Part shown: positions 56,512 through 64,000 of the stretch, piece after piece
Numbering within the stretch: position 1 is the first letter of the stretch
Layout: every line of letters starts with the position of its first letter
Assembly (NCBI RefSeq): GCF_003663945.1
Contig: NZ_RCCH01000010.1
Location: 1-64,000 of the forward strand
Direction: 5' to 3'
Length of the DNA: 64,000 bases
Source: Lacinutrix venerupis
GTDB taxonomy: Bacteria; Bacteroidota; Bacteroidia; Flavobacteriales; Flavobacteriaceae
Notes under the pieces: model-generated
Database searches by the model: none
Seen by the model: only the letters and a program-made list of their open reading frames with translations
What the model was told of the DNA's origin: nothing
Made by a program: the position numbers and the translations under genes

Positions 56512-57432
56512 ATGAACGAAATAAAAATATTCTCACCAGCAACTGTAGCAAATGTTTCTTGCGGATTTGATGTTCTAGGTTTTTGCTTAGACACTGTTGG
56601 AGATGAAATGGTAATTAAAAAAACTCAAGAAAAAGGTATTATAATTACTAAAATTGAAGGTTTTAATTTACCACTTGAAACTAAAAAAAATGTTGCAGGT
56701 GTTGCGGCTTTAGCTATTTATAATGACGCAAAACCAGAGTGTGGATTCGAAATAGAAATTTATAAAAAAATTAAACCTGGAAGTGGCATTGGTAGTAGTT
56801 CGGCTAGTGCATCTGGAGTTGTTTTTGCAATAAACGAACTATTAGGCAAACCTTACTCTAAAACACAACTTTCTACATTCGCAATGAAAGGAGAAGCTGT
56901 TGCTAGTGGTAGTGAACACGCAGATAATATTGCACCAGGCATTTTTGGTGGCTTTACATTAGTAAAAAGCAATCATCCTTTAAAAATTTTAGAGCTACCT
57001 ACTCCTACAAATTTATATGCAACATTAATACATCCTCAAATTGAAGTAAAAACTTCTGAAGCTAGAGATATTTTGCCAAAAAGCATACCAATGGAAAATG
57101 CCATTACACAATGGTCTAACCTTGGTAGTTTAGTCCACGCCTTACATACAACCGATTATCATTTATTAGGAGACTCTTTACAAGATGTTATTGTAGAACC
57201 TTACAGAAGCAAGTTAATTCCACATTACAACGATGTAAAAGAGGCAGCTCTAAACAATGGCGCTTTAGGATGCGGCATATCGGGTTCGGGACCTTCAATA
57301 TTTTCATTATCAGAAAGTTTAGAAACAGCAAAAAAAGTAGAAAAAGCAATACAAGAAGTTTATAGTAAAACAGAAATTGAATTTTACACATTTACTTCTA
57401 AAATTAATGCAGATGGAATTAAAATACTATAA
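56512..57432 (+). CDS. thrB: ThrB, homoserine kinase
   Basis: 306 residues of the GHMP kinase family. It phosphorylates homoserine. FSPATVANVSCGFDVLGF opens the protein; the ATP loop is KPGSGIGSSSASA (near 90-102); GCGISGSGPSIF is the third GHMP motif. It lies 70 bp after thrA and 32 bp before thrC. Confidence 0.95.
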   Translation: MNEIKIFSPATVANVSCGFDVLGFCLDTVGDEMVIKKTQEKGIIITKIEGFNLPLETKKNVAGVAALAIYNDAKPECGFEIEIYKKIKPGSGIGSSSASASGVVFAINELLGKPYSKTQLSTFAMKGEAVASGSEHADNIAPGIFGGFTLVKSNHPLKILELPTPTNLYATLIHPQIEVKTSEARDILPKSIPMENAITQWSNLGSLVHALHTTDYHLLGDSLQDVIVEPYRSKLIPHYNDVKEAALNNGALGCGISGSGPSIFSLSESLETAKKVEKAIQEVYSKTEIEFYTFTSKINADGIKIL

Positions 57433-57464
57433 TTTCCTATTAGCATAAATATTAAAAACAATAT

Positions 57465-58757
57465 ATGAATTACTATAGTCTAAATCATAAAGCACCAAAT
57501 ACAACATTTAAAGATGCAGTTATAAAAGGATTGGCGCCAGATAAAGGTTTATATTTTCCAGAAACTATAACACCATTACCACAATCGTTTTTCGATAATA
57601 TTGATAATTTATCTCATTCTGAAATTGCTTTCGAAGCTATTAAACAATTTGTTAGTCCGGAAATTCCAGAAGACGTATTAAAAACAATTGTAGAAGAAAC
57701 TTTAGCGTTCGATTTTCCTATAGTTAAACTCAACGATAATATTTCTACTTTAGAATTATTTCATGGTCCTACAATGGCATTTAAAGATGTTGGAGCACGA
57801 TTTATGGCACGTTGCTTAGGCTATTTTAATAAAGAAAACACTAACGAAGTTACAGTTTTAGTAGCAACCTCTGGAGATACTGGTGGTGCTGTTGCAAATG
57901 GTTTTTTAGGTGTAAAAGGTGTTAATGTTGTTATTTTATATCCTAGCGGAAAAGTTAGCGAAATACAAGAAAAACAATTAACAACACTTGGGCAAAATAT
58001 AAAAGCATTGGAAGTAGATGGTGTTTTTGATGATTGCCAAGATATGGTTAAACGTGCTTTTTTAGATAAAGAACTAACAAATAAAATGCAATTAACCTCT
58101 GCTAATTCTATTAACGTTGCACGATGGTTACCACAGCTTTTTTATTTTATGTTTGCTTACAAGCAATTGCATAAAACAAATAAAGACATTGTATTTTCTG
58201 TGCCAAGTGGCAATTTTGGTAATGTTTGTGCAGGAATGATGGCGCAACAATTAGGTTTACCAATTAAGCATTTTATAGCTAGTAATAACGAGAATAATGT
58301 AGTAACCAATTATTTACAAACCGAAGAATACATACCAAAACCATCTGTACAAACTATTAGTAATGCCATGGACGTAGGAAATCCAAGTAATTTTATACGT
58401 ATTCAAGAAATTTATAAAAAAGAGTTTACTTCTTTAAAAAACAACCTGTCTTCTTACAGCTTTAGCGATGAAGAAACCAAGGCTGCTTTAAAAGAGATTT
58501 ATGATAAATACGACTATGTCGCAGATCCTCATGGAGCAGTTGGCTATTTAGGTTGCAAAGCTTATTTAAAAAATAACCCTAATACGCATTGTGTGTTTTT
58601 AGAAACTGCGCATCCTACAAAATTCTTAGACGTTGTTGAAGAAGTTATAGAGGAAAAACAACCATTACCAAAACAAATACAAGCAGTTATGGGTAAAACA
58701 AAAGAAGCTACAAAAATTAGTAGTTACAAGGAATTAAAAAATTTCTTATTAAAATAA
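57465..58757 (+). CDS. thrC: ThrC, threonine synthase
   Basis: 430 residues, PLP enzyme converting O-phosphohomoserine to threonine. The PLP lysine is in GPTMAFKDVGARF (Lys108). ATSGDTGGAVANGF and VPSGNFGNVCAGM bind phosphate and cofactor. It is the longer YrhA/E. coli-like class rather than the short Gram-positive one. It closes the operon and is followed by a terminator. Confidence 0.95.
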   Translation: MNYYSLNHKAPNTTFKDAVIKGLAPDKGLYFPETITPLPQSFFDNIDNLSHSEIAFEAIKQFVSPEIPEDVLKTIVEETLAFDFPIVKLNDNISTLELFHGPTMAFKDVGARFMARCLGYFNKENTNEVTVLVATSGDTGGAVANGFLGVKGVNVVILYPSGKVSEIQEKQLTTLGQNIKALEVDGVFDDCQDMVKRAFLDKELTNKMQLTSANSINVARWLPQLFYFMFAYKQLHKTNKDIVFSVPSGNFGNVCAGMMAQQLGLPIKHFIASNNENNVVTNYLQTEEYIPKPSVQTISNAMDVGNPSNFIRIQEIYKKEFTSLKNNLSSYSFSDEETKAALKEIYDKYDYVADPHGAVGYLGCKAYLKNNPNTHCVFLETAHPTKFLDVVEEVIEEKQPLPKQIQAVMGKTKEATKISSYKELKNFLLK

Positions 58758-58791
58758 GCATATTCAAAAGAGATTTTCAATTTTAAATATA

Positions 58792-58827
58792 AAAAAAACA
58801 GCTACCTAATTAAGTAGCTGTTTTTTT
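58792..58827. terminator. bidirectional terminator after thrC
   Basis: A run, ACAGCTAC, an 8-nt loop, GTAGCTGT, then a T run. It lies between the convergent thrC and the gene at 58848. Confidence 0.92.
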
Positions 58828-58847
58828 ATATTAATTTCTTTTTGAAA

Positions 58848-59492
58848 TTATGCTGATACAGCAGAGACTTTATTTAAAGCTTCTCCAATTAAAGTATCGC
58901 CTTTAATTATTTCAAAAGTAGTATTATTAGCTACATCATCATTTAGAACACTCACTAAAGTTTGTGCTACATCGTTTCTGCTAATTTCTCCTCTTTTATT
59001 CAATTTTTCTTCTAACTCAATCTTATTTGTAAGCTCATCGTTAGTTAAACTTCCTGGTCTAACAATACTAAAATTTAAGCCGCTAGATTTTAAGTATTCA
59101 TCTGCATTATGCTTTGCTTTTAAATACTCTTTTAATTCCTCGGCATTTTCTGGTTGGCCTGCTCCCATCGAACTTAACATTACAAACTTTTTAATGTTAT
59201 TTTTGTTAGACTCATCAACCAATCGCTTTGCTCCTTCTTGATCAACTTCTACTACTTTTTTCCCTCCAGAGCCTGCTGCAAATAAAACTTTATCTACATT
59301 ACCTTTAAAGACATGAGAAATATCTTTTTCCAAATCACCTAATACAGTATCAATTTGTTTTGCTTTAAAATAAGCTTGCTGCTCTTCTTTTCTAACCATT
59401 GCAATTGGGTTAAAATATTGAGATTCATTTAAAAGATTTACTATTTTTTTTCCTGTGGTACCATTTGCACCTGCTACTAAAATATTTTCCAT
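58848..59492 (-). CDS. NAD(P)-binding Rossmann protein, NmrA/atypical SDR type
   Basis: 214 residues. ILVAGANGTTGKKIV at the N-terminus is the dinucleotide-binding turn; MLSSMGAGQPENAEEL, then YLKSSGLNFSIVRPGSL, are typical of the NmrA-like atypical SDR group. There is no Tyr-x3-Lys pair in the classical place, so it may be a redox sensor or reductase of unknown substrate. It is a single gene, divergent from gcvT. Confidence 0.85.
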   Translation of the reverse strand: MENILVAGANGTTGKKIVNLLNESQYFNPIAMVRKEEQQAYFKAKQIDTVLGDLEKDISHVFKGNVDKVLFAAGSGGKKVVEVDQEGAKRLVDESNKNNIKKFVMLSSMGAGQPENAEELKEYLKAKHNADEYLKSSGLNFSIVRPGSLTNDELTNKIELEEKLNKRGEISRNDVAQTLVSVLNDDVANNTTFEIIKGDTLIGEALNKVSAVSA

Positions 59493-59660
59493 TCCTAAAT
59501 TTAAGAATATAATAAGCTAACTCATAAGATTTAAAGTTGTTTAACTTAAGTTTAGTATCACTTTAATATACTTTTATGAAAAAAAAACAAACTTGAAATT
59601 AAATAACACAACTTAAAATTTTAAACTAAATCACATTAAAACCAACTCAATAATTTTCAA

Positions 59661-59703
59661 TACTTTTGTTTTCGAAAAAAAAAGACGTTTCGCTTATGCG
59701 AAA
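59661..59703 (+). promoter_or_regulatory. -7 box and leader hairpin upstream of gcvT
   Basis: TACTTTTG (59661-59668) fits the -7 consensus. TTTCGC (59688-59693) and GCGAAA (59698-59703) form a 6-bp hairpin in the leader 18 bp before the start codon. This is too small for a glycine riboswitch, and I see no other riboswitch signature. Confidence 0.5.
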
Positions 59704-59720
59704 GCAAAAATATATTTTAC

Positions 59721-60791
59721 ATGAAAAACACAGCACTAACAGCAACACACGAAGCATTAAACGCTAAAATGGTACCTTTTGCAGGCTACAACATGCCAGT
59801 ACAATACGATGGCGTAAATATAGAACACGAAGCAGTAAGAAAAGATTGCGGTGTTTTTGATGTATCGCATATGGGAGAGTTTTTAATAGAAGGTCCAAAT
59901 GCATTAGCTTTAATTCAAAAAGTATCTAGTAATGATGCCTCAAAATTAACTGTAGGTAAAGCACAATACTCATGCTTACCAAATGACGATGGTGGGATTG
60001 TTGACGATTTAATTATATACAAAATAAAAGAAGAAACATATTTATTAGTTGTAAATGCTAGTAATATTGAAAAAGACTGGAATTGGATTTCTTCAAAAAA
60101 CGATGTTGGTGCAGAAATGAGAGATTTAAGCGAAGACTACTCTCTTTTAGCAATACAAGGCCCTAATGCAGTAGAAAAAATGCAAGCATTATCAAGTCAT
60201 GATTTAGCCGAAATTAAATTTTACAACTTTGTAGTTGGAGATTTTGCTGGTATCGATAATGTAATTATTTCTGCAACTGGATATACAGGAAGTGGAGGAT
60301 TTGAAATTTACTGTAAAAACAACGAAGTAAAACAAATTTGGGATAAAGTTATTAATGCTGGCGCTAAACCAATAGGTCTAGCAGCTCGTGACACCTTACG
60401 TTTAGAAATGGGATATTGCTTATATGGAAACGATATAGACGATACTACATCTCCATTAGAAGCTGGTTTAGGTTGGATAACAAAATTCACTAAGGATTTT
60501 ACAAATTCTGATGCTTTAGAAGAGCAGAAACGTAAAGGTGTAGAACGAAAATTAGTTGCTTTTGAGTTAGACGAGCGTGGCATTCCAAGACAAGGTTATG
60601 ATATAGTAGACGGACAAGGTCAAAAAATAGGCGAAGTAACGTCTGGAACAATGTCTCCAATGCTTGGAAAAGGAATTGGTTTAGGTTATGTACCAATGGT
60701 ATTTACAGATGTAAATAGTAAAATTAACATTCAAATTCGTAAAAAAGCAGTACCTGCAACGGTAGTTAAATTACCTTTTTATAAAGGATAA
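59721..60791 (+). CDS. gcvT: GcvT, aminomethyltransferase of the glycine cleavage system
   Basis: 356 residues. The T protein transfers the methylene group from the H-protein-bound intermediate to tetrahydrofolate. Family blocks: [65 protein letters not shown] and a C-terminal beta-barrel with [10 protein letters not shown]. The length is normal. It leads a tight group with glsA (8-bp gap) and an SDR gene. Confidence 0.96.
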   Translation: MKNTALTATHEALNAKMVPFAGYNMPVQYDGVNIEHEAVRKDCGVFDVSHMGEFLIEGPNALALIQKVSSNDASKLTVGKAQYSCLPNDDGGIVDDLIIYKIKEETYLLVVNASNIEKDWNWISSKNDVGAEMRDLSEDYSLLAIQGPNAVEKMQALSSHDLAEIKFYNFVVGDFAGIDNVIISATGYTGSGGFEIYCKNNEVKQIWDKVINAGAKPIGLAARDTLRLEMGYCLYGNDIDDTTSPLEAGLGWITKFTKDFTNSDALEEQKRKGVERKLVAFELDERGIPRQGYDIVDGQGQKIGEVTSGTMSPMLGKGIGLGYVPMVFTDVNSKINIQIRKKAVPATVVKLPFYKG

Positions 60792-60799
60792 TAAAATGT

Positions 60800-61714
60800 A
60801 TGACTGATTTTCAAAATGTAATTAATACAATATATAACAACTTAAAATCTGCCACAGACAAAGGTGTTGTGGCAGATTATATTCCCGAATTGGCAAAACA
60901 GAAAAAAGAAAGTTTTGGCATTTATTTAAAGCATCTAAACGGTAACAGTTATCATGTTGGAGATTGGGATAAACCTTTTTCTATACAAAGTATTTCTAAA
61001 GTTTTAGCCCTCTCTAAAGCCATAGCTTTCGAGGACAAAAAAATTTGGGAACGTGTAGATGTTGAACCATCAGGCGATCCATTTAATCATCTATCTTTAC
61101 TAGAGCACGAAAATGGAATACCTAGAAACCCATTAATTAATGCTGGAGCTATAGTTGTTGCAGATATTTTAGTATCTCGATTAAATAATCCTAAACAGGA
61201 TTTTTTAAATTATGTAAGAGACATCTCTGGAGATCAAACTATTAATTATAATTTAAAAGTTGCTAAATCCGAAAAACTTACAGGATATAATAATTACGCT
61301 GCAGCTAACCTTTTAAAAGCATATAACAACTTAAATAACGATGTTGAAGTTGTATTAGATTTTTATTTTCATCAATGTGCTTTAGAGATGAATTGTTCTC
61401 AAATAGCAAATGCATTTTATATGTTTTCAAACCGAGGAAAATGTATAAATAATGTAGCCCACATTACTTTAAGTCAGGTTAAAAGAATTAATGCAATCAT
61501 GCTTACTTGTGGTTTTTATGATGAAGCAGGAGAATTTGCTTTTGAAGTTGGTTTACCTGGAAAAAGTGGAGTTGGCGGTGGTATTGTAGCGCTACTTCCA
61601 GATGATTTTGTAATTGTAACGTGGTCTCCTGGTTTAAACCCTAAAGGAAATTCTTTAATAGGAATGCAAGCGTTAGAGCAATTTACTACTAAAACAAACC
61701 GTTCTATCTTTTAA
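60800..61714 (+). CDS. glsA: glutaminase
   Basis: 304 residues of the serine-dependent glutaminase family, hydrolysing glutamine to glutamate and ammonia. The catalytic S-x-x-K is in SIQSISKVLAL (Ser and Lys near 66-69); later blocks NPLINAGAI, SEKLTGYNN and GLPGKSGVGGGI are typical. An ATG 4 bp upstream is out of frame and closes at once, so the start at 60800 is preferred. It is likely co-transcribed with gcvT. Confidence 0.93.
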   Translation: MTDFQNVINTIYNNLKSATDKGVVADYIPELAKQKKESFGIYLKHLNGNSYHVGDWDKPFSIQSISKVLALSKAIAFEDKKIWERVDVEPSGDPFNHLSLLEHENGIPRNPLINAGAIVVADILVSRLNNPKQDFLNYVRDISGDQTINYNLKVAKSEKLTGYNNYAAANLLKAYNNLNNDVEVVLDFYFHQCALEMNCSQIANAFYMFSNRGKCINNVAHITLSQVKRINAIMLTCGFYDEAGEFAFEVGLPGKSGVGGGIVALLPDDFVIVTWSPGLNPKGNSLIGMQALEQFTTKTNRSIF

Positions 61715-61729
61715 TATTTATAATATTAA

Positions 61730-62563
61730 ATGAAGCAAGAAATAGACAAAAAACACAGAATTTTAATTTTAGGTGCAAGCGGTTTTATTGGCGAAGCCAT
61801 TTACAAAGAACTCTGCTCCTACTTTAGAACTTATGGTACTTATAGAACAGATAATTATGGTTTTGATAAAAACCAACATTATTTTCAATATAATGTAGAG
61901 GAAGATGATATTTTTGAAATTCTTGATATTGTAAAACCTACAATTATTGTTTCGGCATTACGCGGTAACTTTTCGGCTCAAGTAATTGCTCATGCACATA
62001 TAAGCGAATATATTATAGCTTATAATGCTAAACTTATATACTTATCTTCCGCCAATGTTTTCGATGCTTATAGTAAATTCCCAAGTTATGAACTTGATAA
62101 AACTTTAAGCCATAGTATGTACGGCCATTTTAAAATTAAAATTGAAAACTTATTATTACGAATGCCTAAAAAGCAAATTGTAATAATAAGATTACCAATG
62201 GTTTTTGGTGCACAATCACCAAGAATTAAGGAAATTAAAGCTTTTTTAAAAGAAGGTTTACCAATTGAAGTGTTTCCAAATCTGGTAATGAATGTTACAA
62301 CAGACACTAAAGTAACACAACAAATTCATTATATAATAAACAGAAACAAATATGGTGTTTTTCATTTAGGAAGTAATGACCTAGTTCATCATGACGATTT
62401 TATAAAAGAAATTATTGAAACCATAAGTACCATTAAACCTCTATTTAAAAACGTATATACTACAAACGAAGAGCGTTATCTAGCAGTACTTCCAAAAAAC
62501 AATAAATTACCCAAACACTTACAACTAGATAGTTCGGAGATTTTTAAAGAATTAGCAGTATAG
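61730..62563 (+). CDS. RmlD-like NAD(P)-dependent SDR/epimerase
   Basis: 277 residues. ILILGASGFIGEAIYKEL is the Rossmann turn; VKPTIIVSALRGN and LIYLSSANVFDAYS resemble dTDP-4-dehydrorhamnose reductase-type proteins, with an active-site Tyr in a following helix (MYGHFKIKIE, Y-x3-K). The substrate is unknown; a nucleotide sugar is possible. It follows glsA by 15 bp. Confidence 0.82.
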   Translation: MKQEIDKKHRILILGASGFIGEAIYKELCSYFRTYGTYRTDNYGFDKNQHYFQYNVEEDDIFEILDIVKPTIIVSALRGNFSAQVIAHAHISEYIIAYNAKLIYLSSANVFDAYSKFPSYELDKTLSHSMYGHFKIKIENLLLRMPKKQIVIIRLPMVFGAQSPRIKEIKAFLKEGLPIEVFPNLVMNVTTDTKVTQQIHYIINRNKYGVFHLGSNDLVHHDDFIKEIIETISTIKPLFKNVYTTNEERYLAVLPKNNKLPKHLQLDSSEIFKELAV

Positions 62564-62672
62564 TTTTTATTACTCGTTTTTTAATAAAACATGTTATAGT
62601 TTCTTTATTAAACAATAGTATTCTTATTTTTAGATAATACTATTAAATCATCATAAAAACTTTCAAATTATT

Positions 62673-62966
62673 ATGGAGAAACTTACAACAATAGAAATAG
62701 AAAAACATCTAGAAAAGTTGCCAGAATGGAATTATGCAGACCATGCTATCCATACAGAGTACGAGTTCAAAAATTTTAAAGATTGCTTTAGTGCTATGAG
62801 CCGTATTGCGTTTGAGTGCGAAGCTTTAAACCATCATCCAGATTGGGCAAACACTTACAATGTGTTAAATATAAAACTATCTACTCACGATGCTGGAGGC
62901 GTAACATTAAAAGATATTAAGCTAGCACTTGCAATTGAAGGCATTGTTGAAGAAGAAGAAGAGTAA
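62673..62966 (+). CDS. pterin-4a-carbinolamine dehydratase
   Basis: 97 residues, the usual full length. The signature ALNHHPDWANTYN (His-His-Pro-x-Trp near 51-55) and LSTHDAGGVTLKD with the third histidine are intact. It dehydrates 4a-hydroxytetrahydrobiopterin, recycling the cofactor of aromatic hydroxylases. No hydroxylase gene is in the window. Confidence 0.92.
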   Translation: MEKLTTIEIEKHLEKLPEWNYADHAIHTEYEFKNFKDCFSAMSRIAFECEALNHHPDWANTYNVLNIKLSTHDAGGVTLKDIKLALAIEGIVEEEEE

Positions 62967-63012
62967 AACTTAAGGTTGTACTAACTTTTTTTGTATTTTA
63001 CCAGACTATTTA

Positions 63013-64000
63013 ATGCCCTTAATGATTAGACATCTTTTTATTTCACTACTGTTATGCATTTCAGTTTGTAGTTACTGCCAAGAAAACACGCTATTTTGTA
63101 AACAAGTTACAGCTCTTAAATCTACTATAGAGTCTAAGCATTTTGCTCCAAAAACACTAAACGATACAACTTCTAAACATATTTACAAGTTGTTTCTTAA
63201 AGAAATGGACGCCGACAAAGATTATTTTTTAAAAAGTGATATTACCAATTTTAATGTAGACGAATTTAAACTAGACAACTATATAGAAAATGGAAATTGT
63301 CAATTTATAGATAAATATATTTCTGTCTTAGAACATAATATAAAGTTAAACATTACAAAGCTTGAAGCTTTAAAAAATATACCTTTAGATTATTCTGGAA
63401 CATTAACACTACAACATACACCAGAAAAATTCTACACTTTTTATAAGGACGAAACTGCTTTAAACAATGGACTTAAAAAACGTATTAGCTATCGCATAAT
63501 AACTAAATTATTAGACGAAAATAGTGATATTGAAACCTTAAAAAAGAATTTTAATAGTTTAGAAAAAATAGCAAAAAACATTATTATAGAAAATGAAATC
63601 TGCCTTTTAAACGAATTATTAAATAAAGACGGAGGCATAAATACTTTTGTAAAACACGCTTTTTTAAATGCTTATGTAAAGGTAAACGATCCTAATTCTT
63701 CATTTTTTAACTCTACACAGAAACTAACCTACCAAAACAAACTCTCTAAAAATCAACTATCTTTTGGAATTATAACAACAAAAAATGATAATGGAGACAT
63801 TGTTGTTGCAAATATTATTCCTGGTAGTGCTGCTTTTGAAAATGGTAAATTTGAAGAAGACGATATTATACAATCCATTTCTAATGGTAAATCTATATTT
63901 AGAATACATTGCGTATCTAATGAAGATATTATTTTATATCTTAATAAAGAAGAACACAAAACACTTACTTTTTCTATTAAAAAGAAAAACGGAACACTAC
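63013..64000 (+). CDS. tail-specific (Prc-like) protease with PDZ domain, N-terminal part
   Basis: 329 codons are visible and the frame continues past the right edge. There is a signal peptide (HLFISLLLCISVCSYCQ), starting at ATG 63013 or, in frame, 63022. The helical N-terminal region has LFLKEMDADKDYFLKSDI, the TSP N-terminal signature, and KVNDPNSSFFN. A PDZ domain follows (about 250-310: LSFGIITTKNDNGDIVVANIIPG). The catalytic S41 domain lies outside the window. It is a periplasmic or membrane-associated processing protease. Confidence 0.85.
   Translation, partial: MPLMIRHLFISLLLCISVCSYCQENTLFCKQVTALKSTIESKHFAPKTLNDTTSKHIYKLFLKEMDADKDYFLKSDITNFNVDEFKLDNYIENGNCQFIDKYISVLEHNIKLNITKLEALKNIPLDYSGTLTLQHTPEKFYTFYKDETALNNGLKKRISYRIITKLLDENSDIETLKKNFNSLEKIAKNIIIENEICLLNELLNKDGGINTFVKHAFLNAYVKVNDPNSSFFNSTQKLTYQNKLSKNQLSFGIITTKNDNGDIVVANIIPGSAAFENGKFEEDDIIQSISNGKSIFRIHCVSNEDIILYLNKEEHKTLTFSIKKKNGTL

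Noticed and set aside
59688-59703. Leader hairpin of gcvT as a glycine riboswitch
   Set aside because: The leader is only about 50 nt and has a single 6-bp stem, far too small for a glycine aptamer.

Overview
The window looks like chromosome from an AT-rich member of the Flavobacteriaceae (Bacteroidota). Support comes from TAnnTTTG-type -7 promoter boxes (several with a TTTG-type -33 box), typical flavobacterial gene sets (BatA-like protein, M61 peptidase with PDZ, fused ThrA, PyrC-like protein without metal ligands), a Thr at the Ser83 position of GyrA, and poor Shine-Dalgarno sites. No rRNA, tRNA or CRISPR array was seen.

Left host segment (1-5378): the tail of an unknown gene, two conserved hypotheticals, uvrA, a small lmo0937-type membrane protein with a terminator, and the 5' two thirds of a TIGR02757/DUF2400 gene. 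The 3' third of that gene lies at 29673-29933. A 24,297-bp integrative element (about 5376-29672) splits the gene at the core ATGT. Its ends carry 20-bp inverted arms matching at 19 of 20 positions, and a 620-residue large serine integrase ends 2 bp from the right arm. Just inside the left end the element carries a complete, diverged copy of the gene it breaks.

Element cargo: a small serine resolvase with a res-like site over its own promoter; then a leftward ten-gene operon (25296 down to 6928) with gaps of 0-11 bp or short overlaps: XRE regulator, SNF2 helicase with a PLD-like N-terminus, DUF4391 protein, two Mod methyltransferases, type III-like Res, a 98-residue unknown, a 1471-residue nuclease-helicase-methyltransferase fusion, an AlkB dioxygenase, and a Cas4-like nuclease plus DEDD exonuclease (DUF2779). 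This looks like a type III-like restriction system extended by a DNA-processing/repair module. On the other strand lie a small HTH protein (candidate directionality factor), an unknown, a noncoding block with a perfect 12-bp GC-rich inverted repeat, and a 462-residue protein carrying the palm motifs of the family-A polymerase/T7 RNA polymerase superfamily. The last two look like a compact origin plus polymerase-like replication protein and are the most novel items here.

Right host segment (29934-64000): ordinary chromosome. It holds a GAF histidine kinase, DUF6799 protein, M61 peptidase, GT2 glycosyltransferase, a BatA/PyrC-like/small membrane protein/esterase cluster, an MBL hydrolase, a conserved unknown, a TPR protein and gyrA, clpC, hutH, a TlpA-like lipoprotein, nnr, the thrA-thrB-thrC operon preceded by a Thr/Ile-rich leader peptide, an NAD(P)-binding protein, gcvT-glsA-SDR, a pterin dehydratase, and the start of a tail-specific protease cut by the window edge.
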